64,000 bases of DNA, taken from contig CP099840.1 in NCBI GenBank assembly GCA_030062745.1, forward strand, positions 35,343,101 to 35,407,100, given 5' to 3'. The DNA is from Capitulum mitella (Eukaryota > Arthropoda > Thecostraca > Pollicipedomorpha > Pollicipedidae). This document shows, piece by piece, positions 24,475-38,700 of this stretch. The position numbers were made by a program, and so were the translations under genes. Each line of letters opens with the position of its first letter. Position 1 is the first letter of the stretch. A model generated the notes under the pieces. It saw nothing but the letters and a program-made list of their open reading frames with translations, did not search any database and was not told the DNA's origin.

Positions 24475-27400
24475 GAAAGATAGATACATCGCTTTAGACT
24501 TTATTCTTTACTTTCTGCCCATTTCTTATCTACTGCGGCCGTTTTTCGTTACTATTTCTCATTTCCCTTTAAAACCAACAGAAAATATTGGGTGGACCCA
24601 AACCAATATTAGGTGGGCCCAAATCAAGATTGGGTGAGTCAGGCACCTCTCAAAAGAATAGAAATCAACACCCATGATTCAGCGGAAGAAGAGCAGTGCT
24701 CTGCAGCACCGGCTGGAGTCTACAAAACGATAACCCGAAACTTTCGCTTTAACGCGGCACCCTATATCTCGCGTTTTTTTGGACAGCTTTCTTATTTGAT
24801 AACGGTTTTTCCGAAACGTGATCAAACCTGGCTAATTTGACTTTTCAAAGCACACGTAAAGCCCTTTTCAGCATACACGGGCGCCTCTAGCGTGGCCAGA
24901 TGGAAACGTCCCCTTCCGCTCTGTATCAGTGGGGAGTTGATCCCACGAACTTTGGTTGAAAAATCGGCGCATTTTCACATATCTTTACTTAATTTGTACA
25001 GTTAAGGGACCAAAAGTTCACTTCAGTGTAATGAATACCCCGCACTATGCGACTTTTTTTATTTTTGTTTGTTTCCTTGTTCAGAGTTGGCAAATACAGC
25101 GTTGAAATCCGGCGACGGGTAAGACTTTGTTAGGCGGGGTGTGTCACACGAAGGAATGTTAAGATGGCGACGGTGCATTCGACTGAAAACCCGTTGCAGA
25201 ACTTTTTTACACAGGGTTTCTCAACTTTGGAGACCTTTCAAAGGCCCGCTCCTCCTGCGCAGGAATGACCTGCCGTGTTCCGTGACTGCGTTTCGGTCAT
25301 GACCACCCTCCATCACGTCTGGGCAAAATGTGCAGACCAGCTTTGTGCTGGATTCCAGCGTCTTCGGCCATCTTCCAGTCATAATCACATCTGTTGCAGC
25401 AGCATTCTAGGCGAGGAACATCTCCAAGCGTCTGCCGTTTTTTCGTGGTACTTGGATCATCCGTGTCTTGTTTTTCCCTCACCGTCTTGACAGACGTTGT
25501 TCCGATACCATCTTGACAACCCACGAGATCTTGCCTTACTACTTGAATGAAATATTCTATGAACATCTCCACCAAAATCGACTGCTCTCGCAAGTTTACT
25601 TGGCACTGTTAAGACGACGTCCGGTAAGTTAGGACGGCCTGGACCACGCGTTGTAATTCCGGTGCTGCTGGACTTCGCAAGTATCCATCGACGCCTTCGA
25701 GGTCGAATTGGGAACCAGAACAGGACGGTTCAGTGTCCGCGCCTCCGGCACGACGTGGCTCCAAGCCTCATCGAGGATGCGAGCCGTCGGACGGTGGGAA
25801 CCACGGCGCTGGTCGCAGAGGTGGGCTGGCCTCTGCGTTTACCAGGGCATTCCAATACCAGGGTCGCAGCCCCTCGCGCCGTTGGTCGCAGGGGAGGGCG
25901 GAACGTCGCCACCAGCTTGGCCCGAACCAGTGACGTTTTGGCCCAGAGCTGGGAGGGCCACTCGTCACGCTGACCCCGGGTCGCACTGGTCGCAATGAAA
26001 GCCGCATCAACGCTCTGGCACGACAAACCGTGAGCCGCTTCGCCAGGAATTTCCGGATGCGAGCACCCAGAGCATGTGCTCGACTAAGCTGGGAAGGGGC
26101 TCTGAACTTCCTGCCGTCATCCGCATCAGATGTGGCTTCCAAGCCGCAACGGAAAGCCCTGAGGCCGCGGCGAAGCGAAAGAAAAAGAATAAGCTTGTTC
26201 TCCGCTCATGCGCCGTATTCGAGAGCCAGCGTCGTGCACTTAACCAAATGCCTGAAAACCGGATCTGGAGCTGAATATATCTGCATGATGTAGCTATCAG
26301 ACGAAGCCGCACAACACCAACTCATGACAAACGTCGGATGCACGACGAAAGCGTCGAGCCCGCGAGGCCCACAAATAACGCCACGACCCATGATGGACCG
26401 AACGGCAACCAAGCAGGATGGAGCCGTTCGTCAATCTGCAGTGGCTGGCGCGGAGACGGCGTCCGTCAGGCCGTGACGTCGTCTGAGACGCCGTGACGTC
26501 GTCCGAGACGCCGCGTCACGTCCGAGACGCCGTGGCACCGGCGGCCGGTAACGGGAGGACCCCCTCCCCTCCCCGAGCCGCCGCCAGCGGTTCACAGGAG
26601 GCCCGCTCACGCGGCCGAGATCGTCGGACAGGAGGAGCCTGACAACATGACGGCGCCGCACGCCTCTCGGATTTGGACCATGAGGTCCGAGTCGGCCCAG
26701 GACGCCTCGTGGGACCGTCACGTGGTCAGCGACGTCACTGCTGGCGGCAGGCGCAGGCTGACGTAGTGTGGGAACTCGGGGCGGCGCTTGGGGATTAAAG
26801 CACACTGACGCATTCGCACAGGACTCGACGACCCTAGCCAGTCTTGCAGGGTTCTGCAAACGGACCTGAGAAATCCATCAAGTTTTTCTCAGGACGACGC
26901 CATGCACGGTGACGTCTTCCGACGACCATGCGCGGAAGGATATTAATTCGAATCCTGGCCGGCTCGGCGACCCTGGGTCATACCAGTCGCAGCGTGCGAG
27001 AGGAGAATGATACTCGTGAACCACGAGAGGTGCATCATTCAGTTTAGTGCGGGTGTTACAGGCAAAACCGCGAGACCCACTCTTACACTGCCTGTTTCAG
27101 TCACACTATCTACATACATGAATGATTCCTTTTTCTTCCAACCGAAACTTAATTTGACTAGGAACATGAAATGCACTGCAGTGAGCAAGCATGCAGTCAG
27201 ACCACAACGAGCATCCACATGCACCTTCGGCCGCGGCCAGCCCGCGAACAGGTTCACCAGCGGCGTTTCGCCCGACCGCCGGTCTGCTCGGCGGTCGGGT
27301 CGCGTCAGAGAGCGGGTCGCGCGCCCGGCTCTCATGGGCAAGCCGTGACGCGCCGCCGCCGGCCAAGACGCCGGCGGCCGCCGCCGGGACGGGTTCGGCG

Positions 27401-29708
27401 GTCGATACCATCTCCCGGCGGCGGCGAGCTACACACGGGCGTCGTGATGGGCCGTCGGGGCTGCCCGCCGGCATCCCGTCCCGCGCGCTCCCGCTCCGAG
27501 CAGTTCGCCGTCGGCCGTGCGTCGGACGGACGCCTGACCAGAGGGGGCGTAGAGGGGATTTCCTCCACCATGCCTGGGTTGCAGCATTCACGCTGCACAT
27601 CCCCGTGGCAGTGCGCAGCAGGCCGTAGGGCAAGTAGGGCAGCGGACTGGCCAGTATTGAGGAATATGAACGTTACGCCCATCATGGTGCACGGGAAGAG
27701 GTTAACGCGAAACAGATTCAACTCTATCATCTTGAATCTCTATCATATCATATCATATCGTATCATATCATATCATATCAAGTCTATCATCACGTTGCTA
27801 TACCACGCACATCCTTGGCTAGAGCATATGTCTGGATTCATACCTCTAGAGGAGGGAAACTGCCAGCGTTTTTTCTTAAGAAGGGACAGAGAGAAAAGTA
27901 GCGATTGTTGTCGACACAGTGGGAGCTGAGACTCCTGATGAGATGGGCAGATTGATGACTGTTGTCCGGAGCGGAGAACAAGTAGCCGTTACCCGGCTCT
28001 CCACCACTGAAAAATCATCAGCATCCCAGACCCGGGCAAAGCGGCGCCGGTGAAAGTCGAAGAACAACAGAGGATCCGTCAGACGCAGGATAAAACTCAC
28101 CGTCACCAAGGTCCCAAACATTTCCCGGTTTTCGGCGGCCCAGACACCACCTCCTGCCGTAGCTCAGGCGAACGGGTCGTGCCGAGCGCCCGCAGGTTCT
28201 GGACGACCGTGCGCCTTCACGGCAGCTCAGCCGGCGAGGCTGGCAGAGGCGCAGCGTCCTCGCGACGGTCAGAGATTTCGCGTGATAACTGCGGTCTGCC
28301 GCAACGGCCGCCGGCGCCGTCCACAGGCCAGAGTAGAAATTCTCTCGGTCTCTGGTGAGACAGCTGACCCTCCTCACGGCTCAGAAACGTCGGACCGCTT
28401 GCGCACGCCGGCTGCAAGAATCCGAAGACGGGAAAAGGCAGTGTTGCTGGGCCAAACCGAGATCCGGTCGTCAAATATGAAGGGCAACTCGAAAACAATG
28501 ACTGGTATCGGAAGAGCCAAATTCTTTGGCAGCCTTTCTACTACGGGTGTCAGCTAGGAGATGTGTCTACACCTGTTGCCGGTAAATCCATTAATGTCGG
28601 CAGGTACGTCCTTTCATTCGCACATGGCGTATTGACCTTCCGCACGGACGGGGGAGAGCCGGATTAGAAGACATGAAGGCACAGAGAGCCCAGCATTGCG
28701 CACTCAGAACCTGAAGCATTCAAAGCCCCCACGTCTCGAGAGGTACGGCCGCCGCTCAGGGCACACGAAGATAGGCGACCGATTGGTTTGAGTGCTTCGC
28801 GCCGGCGCGGCGGCCGGCCGCCAAATTCGTCCGCGCAAAGAGCGGCGTGGCGCCAGAAGCAACACGTGACCGCGGCACGTGACCACGCGCCCGTCTACGT
28901 CAGTCATCTCCGCTGAAAAGATAGCGCCGAGTGTCATTGTAAGGTCCGTACGTAGCCGACAGATAGTGACCTCTTATCGCACCGCACGACCCATGCACGA
29001 CGGCCGCCCCCCTGAAGAGAACGTTTCTGCTTCGGACCTGTTGCACCTCCGACCTCCTCCCGGCTGATTTGGCACGGTCTGATCTAGTGCCGTGCCCGCC
29101 CCCCAGGCAGCTGCGAGATTACCGAAGGCGTCTGGGCCGAGCGCGGCAGCCACCGCCAGCTGTCGGGTGATTGATCCACCGGAGAGAGGCAGGCTTCTCA
29201 GGGCAATTGCGTCGTGGAGTGGTAAACTAACACCGTCCCCCCGACATCACCCGGAGTGATTGCTAAAGTAAATTTATCCTGCGGTTCGGACAAATTTCGT
29301 GGTGGTTCCGCAGTTGGGACTAAGTTGTCGTTTAGTCCCACAGCTCGGACTGTGTTGCCGTTCGGTCCCAAAGTTCCGACTGTGTCATCGGTCGGTTGAT
29401 CTGCATTGCCGAGGTTACACATAGCGTAAACTGAAGTTTAAAGCCCACCCATTAAACGACTCAGCTGAGAACTTTACGCTACAGAAACAAGTCGATGCCC
29501 GGCTGGTTCACGCGAAATGTATGCACCATGCCAGGGAAGTCGATTTTTGTAAATGATTGGAGGGCCGAGCCAAGGGTCCGACAACCTAACCTCCCCCAAA
29601 AATGGGTTTCTCAACGAATTTAACCCACTTTATTTTGACCAACGGAAATTTGGGATTTTTTGTTACTATTTACCAAATAACAATTGCACTTATCCCATGC
29701 GTATGTGC

Positions 29709-29757
<49 letters not shown>

Positions 29758-32700
29758 ATAGAAAGATAGATAGATACATCGTTTCAGACTTTATTCTTCA
29801 CTTTCTGCCTATCTCTTATCTATTGCAGCCGATTTTTCGCTACTGTTACTTACTTTCCTTCAAAACCGGTAGAAAATATTGGATGGGCCCAAACCAACAT
29901 TGGGTGGCCCCAAATCACCAATGGGTGGGCCAGGGCCCTCTCAAAGGAATGTAAATCGACACCCCTGCATCATGCATTTCGCTAGTGTTTCACGTTCCCA
30001 GGTATCGCTTCATTTTCGCGTCACTTCTTAAAACCTTCAGTCAGTGTTAAGGCTCGGCCGGGATCCAGTCCAGAGAGCCGCTGACAACGCCCCATACGGG
30101 CTCGGTTCCCAATGCTGCAAATCGCCTCTTATGTGTCGTGCAGGCTGTGAGAGCGCTTTAAACGAATGGACTCGTTTTTAACAAACGCGTTCGAGAGCAC
30201 TTAGCCATCAGTTGGGCCGTCCAGCCCGGCAGCAGAACAGCTGATCAGAGGCCGTTCGCCGGCCGTCCGGCTGCGGCCCCGGCGGGACCGAGCCGAGGCC
30301 GGTCCTCAGCCGTCTCGCACGCGCGTCGTGTCGGCGGCCGTGGACGCTGCTGGCGCGGCGGCCGGCCGTCCGGGCCGTTTGTCGCAGCCTGAGCCGATAA
30401 TGACGTCAGAGCAGCGGTCGGAGGCTGGTCCCAACCAGCCGGTCGGCCGCTCAGCGGACGCTGCTGGCCGGCCGGCTCAGCTCGTCACAGCGCTGCTGAG
30501 TGTCCGGCTCAGCTCGTCACAGCGCTGCTGAGTGTCCGGCTCAGCTCGTCACAGCGCTGCTGAGTGTCCGGCTCAGCTCGACACAGCGCGGCTGAGTGTC
30601 CGGCTCGGCTCCACACAGCGCTGCTGAGTGTCCGGCTCAGCTCGACACAGCGCTGCTGAGTGTCCGGCTCAGCTCGTCACAGCGCTGCTGAGTGTCCGGC
30701 TCAGCTCGTCACAGCGCTGCTGAGTGTCAGGCTCAGCTCGTCACAGCGCTGTCCAGTGCCCATGTCAACTTGGCACAGCGCCGTCGGATTCCTCTCTGCG
30801 GGAAGGAGATATGGTCGGATTCCTGTTTCGGCGGGAAGGGAGAGATATTGGGCGGATTCTTGTCTCGGCAGGAAGGGGGAGATATGGGGATTCCTGTCTC
30901 GGCGGAAAGGAGATATGGGTGAGCTAATTTCACACGAAACATGCAGCACCGATCCAAAGGAAAACGCAAAGGGAAAGCACATTATGGAGGCTTGATGAAA
31001 GGCAAAGAATGGAAAATGCCTCGGGAAAAGCACGGGATGAGCAAGGATAGTTACATGAAGAGAGGGAAGGAGCGCCATCTTGACAAAAAGGTGGACCTTG
31101 GGGCGAGATGTCACCAAAATAGGAGCATGCTTTGTTTTTACCAAAATACGAAGTGTTTTATTTTTACCAACCGGTACCAGTGTATCAACCTCAACACATA
31201 CCAATACGTTCATGAGAATTTCGGTGTTTTCAAGCGAACAAACGGCCTTGGTCTCGTTGAGGATGACAAACTGAAGCAACTACGGTCGACGATTTGTACG
31301 TCAGGCAGGCTAGATATCTGTAAAAACGACTGAATGTGGTATCTGATCGGCATAATGACGACAAACGGGGTATCACAGGAAATATTTTTAACATACGATG
31401 TTCACAGTGAAATACCGAAGACCCATTGGTATTTAGGCAAAATGTAATGGTGTGATTTGAAACGCCAGCGAAGCAGAAACTTCCACCGCTAGTGGAAAAC
31501 CTGCAGATTTGTCATGATCGGTACGAGGGTGGATTATTTGCATTACATAAGCGTTCCGACTTTGCACTGAAGGCCAAGGGAAGCCTACGCCACATGGCCA
31601 GCAACGTTCTGCTTTTCTAGACAGGCCGAAACATGGCCAGCAATCAAGCTCACGGGCATATCGACCTACTCGAGCGATGATCGCCTCAGAGAGGCAACGT
31701 TAATACGAGGTACGGATGCTGGAGTGGCTCCCAGCGGGGCGCAGGTGACACCGATCGACCTCAAGGGCCGACAAGGGCGCCACAGGTGATACCAGCGCCA
31801 CGCACGGCTCTCTCCACCACGCCGTGCCGCGGCGGGCACAGCACGCGCGCCGCGTGCCGCCGCCCGGCGGCGAGGCTGCGCCGTCTCCCGGCTCTCCGGC
31901 GCCACACAGGCGGCGGCGCTGCGCCGCGAACGTGACCCCGCGCGGCCGGCCGGAGCGGGCACGAGCGCGGTCGCGGCGCGGCCGAGCGCGCGCCGCGCCT
32001 CGCGGGCGCCGCCGTCCGGCCGGCGGCCGATCGGCGACGCGCGGACGGCGCCGCCGCGCCCCGGCGGCCCGAATAGGGTCAGGGCCGGCCCGCAGCGCGC
32101 TTCCGTCCCCATATTCGTCGTGCACGGCCGGCGCGGGCGGCGTGCGGGCGGCGACGCCGTGTTCCGCGCGTGCCGGGCATTTCATGATCCTGCGGAGCCG
32201 TGTGCGACGACCGCGCCTCCCGGGGAGAGACCGGCGGCGCGGCCGAGCAAAGTGCAGAGTGCGCTGTCGAAACCAGAGAGGCCAACAGCCCTGCAGAGGC
32301 CGGAAAACGCGGCAGATCTATAGAGGCTGGAGAACAGAGCAGCTCTGTTGAGATTTCGGAATGGAACAACTCTGTGGGGACCAAACAGTTGACCGGAGTA
32401 GGAGCCAGACAGCTGAGCAGTTTTGAGAGGACCAGACAGCTGAGCAGTTCTACAGGGACCAGACAGCGGGGCAGTTCTGCAGGGATCGGACAGCTGAGCA
32501 GTTCTGCAGGGACCAGACAGCTGGGCAGTTCTGCAGGGATCGGACAGCTGGGCAGTTCTGCAGGGATCGGACAGCTGGGCAGTTCTGCAGGGACCAGACA
32601 GCTGGGCAGTTCTGCAGGGATCGGACAGCTGGGCAGTTCTGCAGGGATCGGACAGCTGAGCAGTTCTGCAGGGATCGGACAGCTGAGCAGTTCTGCAGGG

Positions 32701-35700
32701 ATCGGACAGCTGAGCAGTTCTGTGAGGCAAGACAGCTGAGCCTATTTGTAGGGACCAGAAAATTAAAAGGCTGTGTAACAAACCAACAGAGCAGAAACTG
32801 TGTGGTGACCAGAGAACGGAGCAATTCTACATGGGCCATACAACGAAGCACATGTACACAGTCACAGCATAGAGCAGCCCTGGAAGGACCAGAGACAAAA
32901 CAGTTCCATGGGGACCACAAAACGGTGTAACTCTGCAGCCACCAGAAAACGGAGCTTTTCTGTCGGCATGCGCTGGACCGCAATGATTTCGAAACTGTTT
33001 GACCAACGTACTGGATCAACTTAAATTCATTGCTTGTGTAAGCACGTGCACACCCCACAGTAAGCGTCCTGGCAACAGGCTGAATACGATATTTGCTTTT
33101 CTGAGGGTAGTCGATGACGATTGTTTTGCATTGCTAAGATGACTGTTTGAACCCGGATCAACTGTTTTTCGGCTACGATCAAATAAGGAGTGGCAAGCAT
33201 CTGCAGTCTGAGAGGCTCTGCGAGAGATGACACGCGCGGCACGTTCCCTATTCATTCCCCACACCGACAAACTACCCGGGCAATTACTCGGACAAAACAT
33301 CCTGAGCGGCGGCGCCGGCGCGACGGCTTCCCGCCTCGCCAGTCCTGATATGGCGCGGCCGGCGCAGAAGGTGTGGTCGCCGCAGCGCCACGGAAGGCGG
33401 GCCGGCCGGACCGTCGGGCAGGCGTGCGGCCGGCGGTCGCGGCGCCGTCCAGTCGCCGGGACCGACGCTGCGCGCGGCGGGACGGCACAGTGCGGGCGGC
33501 TCGGTCAGCGCCGCTCGGCCCGGGCCCGGCCGGCGCCCGCCGCCCGCCACCGGAGCGGCGCCCCACCTGCCACTTCGGCCGGCATCGTCGTCACCACCGG
33601 CACCGCGAGCACCGCCGCACCTGCCACCACCTTCACCGCCGCCGCCCCCGCCGACACGACTGCCGCCACCCGCCGCTGCGGCTCGGCCGCCGCTCGGCCG
33701 CCGCCGCCGCCGGGAGCGGCACCAGCGCGCGCGTCACCAGCTGCCAGCGCGGCGCATCAGCTCGCGCAGAGCACCTACCGGCCGGCCGGCTGCGCTGCCG
33801 CCACGGGCCGCTGTCGGGGCGGTCAGCTCGCAGAGCCGCTGCTGCGGCGCGCTTGACCTGGCGAGCAGCGATTAAACGACTGATGACCGCCGCCCGAGGA
33901 CGACTCGTCAGACGACATTCCGCGCTGGCGGAGTGACGTCACGGCGCTGGAGGTACCAGCGCGCGGCGCCGCCGCCACGCAGGGGCGCAGCCAGCCGCCG
34001 CCGCCGCGGCGGCCGGCGACGGCGGCGGCCGCGCGGCGCGGCCCGGCGCAGGGCGCTCCGGCGGCGCCGGAGAGAGCCGCCAGCGGCGGCGGCGGGACGG
34101 CCGCCTGGTGGCGCGGGCCCGGCCCGGCAGCGGGCCGAGCCGCCACTCGGCCGCCGGTGGCCGGTCGGCCCGGACTCGGGGTACGCGGTCCGCGCCGACC
34201 CGGCCCGGCCGGGCGCGCTGTCAGACGCCATCCGCCGCCGAGTCCCGCGCGCGGTACGGAGCCGCGCGCCCCGGCCGCCGGTCGGCCGTCAAACGGCTCG
34301 CGGAGTGTGGTGCGGTGCCGGCGGGCGGCCGTCGGCCTCGAGACGCCTCTGGCAAACGCCGCGGCTGTAATCTGCCTCGCCCAGGTATCACGACAGCCAG
34401 GTGTGGCACTCCTCCAGGCGCGTGGACAGACGGATGCATGGGCATACGGCACGCGCAAACAGCCGCTCGCGCGGACACGTACACATCCGCATGCAAATGA
34501 CGTGACGCCAGCGAGCCAACGTTCCAACGTTACTAAAGCTCCCGCGTCCCGAGGTCGCCGACGTTTCAACGTCGCGAAGTTCCGAGGTCAACCGCGTGGC
34601 CGCGTTAGAACCCCGCCAGCCCGCCGACATTCTGCAGCAGGTGCGCTGCGCGTAGCGAGCAGAGATGCGCAGCGCCGCGGCGGGGGCCGCCGGGGCCGCT
34701 CGCGCCGGGCACCGCAGGGTGCCCGCCGCCCGGCGCCGACTGGCCTCGGACGCTCGGGCGACAGAGCACGTGGAGCCGGACACAAGGCGCGGCCGGGTCC
34801 GTGTCGCGCCCGGTCCTCCGTCAGTTGTCAACCGGTCAGCTGTCCACGGCCGGAGCGCCTCGCACGCCGACTCACGGAAGCCGGCGGCGCCGCGGCCGCG
34901 CCCGACGCCCGCGTGACCACGCCGTCCGGGACCGGAAACGAAAACGCCTGCCGCAGAAAGACTTCCGGAGAAAACGCGGCCGTGGTTGTGGGGATCCTCA
35001 GTGACGAAACGAAAGATCTGTTCATTTCACTAAAGGGGAATGAAATTCATTGGGGGCGCTGGCGTTTGTGGCTGGCTGGGGCTGTTCTGGAGCCCACCGG
35101 CTGTTTCAAAATGCGTCAAGCCTCATGAAGCGGGGACAGCAACATAGGTGCCGTGACGCCTTCAAATGTAACAACATGCACTGATATCCTTTACCGTTTG
35201 ACCATTACGTATTACATTTAGCTCGACAGATGAACATTTATCACCTGTAACGGGAAAACAACAGGTCTTGCCATCGGACCTCAGAAGAACAGTTTGTCGC
35301 GGGACAACAATGAGTATATAGGGCGGATACGATAGATTTAGAACGCATGACCAATATACCAACGCTCGGAACCCAACGGTCAGACTCTTAAAACTCTGCC
35401 ATTAAACGCAGAATGCACAGTCATGACCCTTCAAGACTTGGTGTCCTTGGGCCAGGTCAGATACCATCAAAACAGCATCCGACCATTTCCGTTGCATTTC
35501 CAGATGGCTCACGCTCGTAGACTAAACAGTTCAAGATCGATCGTCTCCAGAATTCCATCAATGAGCGCAGCATTTGCAAGATGACCGCCGAAAGCTGCAC
35601 GAACGTTTCTGGTAAACGTTTTAGATAAGCCGTTGGCTATGCGAGCGATTGCCTGTGACCTGCGCCATTAGTTTATCTGCGGATTTATATCGTCTGGTTC

Positions 35701-38700
35701 CGTTGATTTCTGGCATCTTTGACTTAGACCGTCCACATAAATTTTCAAACACCTTGGTTGTTACATATGCCGCATCCATCTTTACGCGTTCGAAGACCAT
35801 CAACCTTGTATGGTTGGACCAAAGATCTGTCTGGAGGTTCTACTTTGCGATTTCGGGTGGTTTCGGCGGTCTGAGATTTTATTCAAATTACGTGCCAGAT
35901 TTCAGCTTACCGCGGCTATCACACACGCAGCGTCACCCACTGAAGGTATGAAGAAGACTGGTCTCATTGCCACGTAACATCGGTTTAGACGCAGCGTTTA
36001 TCGGACGATTTGGTGTGGTTTTGTACGCGTCCAGCGTAATCTAAGCATTTTTCATCAAGCAACAAAACCGCAAAGTTTTTGTTGCGTTGCTTATTTAATA
36101 AGCAGCACGACTGGTGAACATTTCGAGACCATCTGTGCCATACGCTCGAAACTTCACCTCATAATTAGCTTTTACTGCTTTTCATGTCGGCCCCCGCCCT
36201 GAAACGAAGTACCACAATGTCTGGAAACACAAGGCAAAGAACCAGGCTGCTGTTGCTCCTTAAGACTTGTTGCAGAGGGAGAGTGAATGAACTCGCAGAT
36301 CAGAACCATGTGGTTTAGTGACCAATGATTACCCGATCGTTAAGAACGGTATCTTTGCCGTGCACTTAATGGCTGCGGGCTCTGGTAACACGTGCCCAAT
36401 AGTGACACCACTCGAAGACACACCCAGCAGGAAGGGGCAAGACGGGGAGTCACCAGAATTCCACACCAGGAGGCTGTCAAAGTGGCTGGGGACTGAAAGA
36501 GTGACTGAGGAGGGATGGTCGAAGATGCTGTCGTAAATGCAGCGCAAATTTGAGCCAAAAATCCATCAGGCGGGCTGGAAACCCTTCACGGGAGCATGCG
36601 TCCCCGCAGCCCCTACTGGCGACGCCCCTGACGGGAGGGTGGCTGATGCCTGACGGTGAGATGCCTGTTTCGCCACTGATCAATCTGCGGCCCGGCCGGC
36701 TGGCGGAGCGGTGTCCGAGACAACAGCCGCAGCCATCTGTAACTGGACACCTCGACGTGCAGTGATCGAAAACGTCTGGAGGCCGGAGCGATCCCGCTGA
36801 TCATTCCATGCGGCGTACTTTCCAACAGTGGGGAATCGTAGGACCATCGCGTAACTATGGATCAGAGGCGGTTGTATCTTTTCCAGATTCCAGTGAATTG
36901 GAATGTACATCATTTGCTTCTTTGTTTAAAGATGTCGTTTGTAGCTCGAGGTTTCTGGTCAACGAATTACACTTGGCAGTATATCGGTTTCGAAGCAACA
37001 GAGCATATCTCTCCAATCATTCTTTTCTCAAGCAGGCACGGTGGAACGTCTGTGGAGATGGGGGGAGGCAAAAGCGATTTTCACCTCATTTCTTTCCATG
37101 CAACGCCATAGGGTTAATGTGAAATGTTGCCCAAAGTGGGGGGGGGGAGGGGGCAGCTGCCTCCTGTTCCCCCGGTTCCAGCGCCGTCTTTGTTTGACTT
37201 GATTTGACGTTCCTTTTGACGTGGCAGTTGCGAATGGAACAGAACGTCAACAGCCCGGTGATCAAAAGCCTGTCCCTGCCTCGTCCCACTATGAAGACAT
37301 GGGCCCAGTCTAACTCGTTAACTCTCTCGTACTGACTGGGGAGACTTAAATGGGAGCCACATGGTACATGCCGCACATGAATCGCACTGTATGTGCAGTT
37401 TGCATATACTCCAGTTTGCCCCCCCCACACACACACACACAAAGAAATCCACAAAAGGTTGTACTGAAATCACCGCTGAAGAAGCGCAGTGGTGCATGGA
37501 AAGAATCGGTTTCAACGTAAATTTTATCGCCATTTGGCCCGGAATTACACTCGGTTGCCATTGGGCTGGCCCCTGCTCTGCAGGTACACAAATCGCCGCG
37601 AGCAACCGTTTGCCGTTACCATCACTGCCCGGCCCGAGATGCTCGAGCGCGTCAATGCCTTCCGCCCCCCCCCCCCCTCCATTCGGCGGGACAAATCTCT
37701 TGCTCTCCGATCAGCCTCGTGCTGAATGATTAATGCTTCAATTCTGATATTTAAAGGGTCCATTTCACGGCTGCCAGGGAAATTTATGGTCTGGGAATCA
37801 CACCAACAGGTGTAGCTGTGCATAATTAAACAGATGGTCGAAAGGACAGATAGAACTCCCTCGAAACCGTGGGGTTCCTCAGGTCTTTTCCACTGGTTCA
37901 AATGGCTGCCGGAATTCCCGTCCTTTGCATACGAGCTAGTCAGGGAGCAAGTTTTCGACGATCATTAAACTGGCACTGTCGAGGAAAACCATGTCGCGAA
38001 GCTTTGCACGGGTACCACTTTATTCATTTATGGGAGGACCAGGAAATGGACTGGACCAGCGGTCTGAGGTTCCAAAGCTGGGGAATGACTACTCTAACAT
38101 AACGTTGACCAAAAGGGAACGACCGCAAGTTCGTGGAGCCGCACCACTCAATTTGAAGAGGCAACGCCCGCGCTGACGTGCATTTGGCACTGTGCACGTA
38201 GACCGACTGGGAAACGATCGTATCAGTGCATAGAATGATCATCTTTCAGCTGTTAACCTACGAAGTATGACATGGTTACCTTCTGCACAGGACATGTCTC
38301 TGAACAGGACGGAGGGCGCGAAGGACGAGGAATCCTCTCCGGGACTCCAGAGTAGCTGATTGGCTAAGCATCCGAACATAAGACCCATCATTACACAGCA
38401 CCTCACACGCCAACACCAAGCTTACCGAGGACGGGAACGCACAGCCCGGTGATTCCGAGGCCAGCCAGTGTCGAGTTACACGAGGGCATCGGTACATTCA
38501 GGGGCTACAGGCTGTTCCTGCCCCGCCTGGCCAGCTACGTCGAATCCCCACCAGCGGGCGGAGAAAGACCTAGGAGGTGGAACGAGGCGCAAAAGACAGT
38601 CTTCCAGCGGGCGGAGGAGCCGGACGCCTTCTCTCCTCCACACCAGCCGGAGACGCAGCTGGCTCTGGCTGCGGTGCCGGGCGTCCGGCACCGCAGCTGG

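Noticed and set aside
26940-26965. tRNA-like TTCGAATCC motif
   Set aside because: No matching acceptor stem, D-arm or anticodon arm could be folded around it.
30470-30925. CRISPR-like array
   Set aside because: Units are contiguous without unique spacers and the genome is eukaryotic; this is a minisatellite.
32182-33058. Repetitive ~180-200-codon proteins on both strands
   Set aside because: Produced by a 27-bp minisatellite whose unit is a multiple of three; no start context, domain or splice support.
33227-35128. Long overlapping frames (up to 323 codons) on both strands
   Set aside because: Extreme GC content removes stop codons in all registers; translations are low-complexity with no family match.
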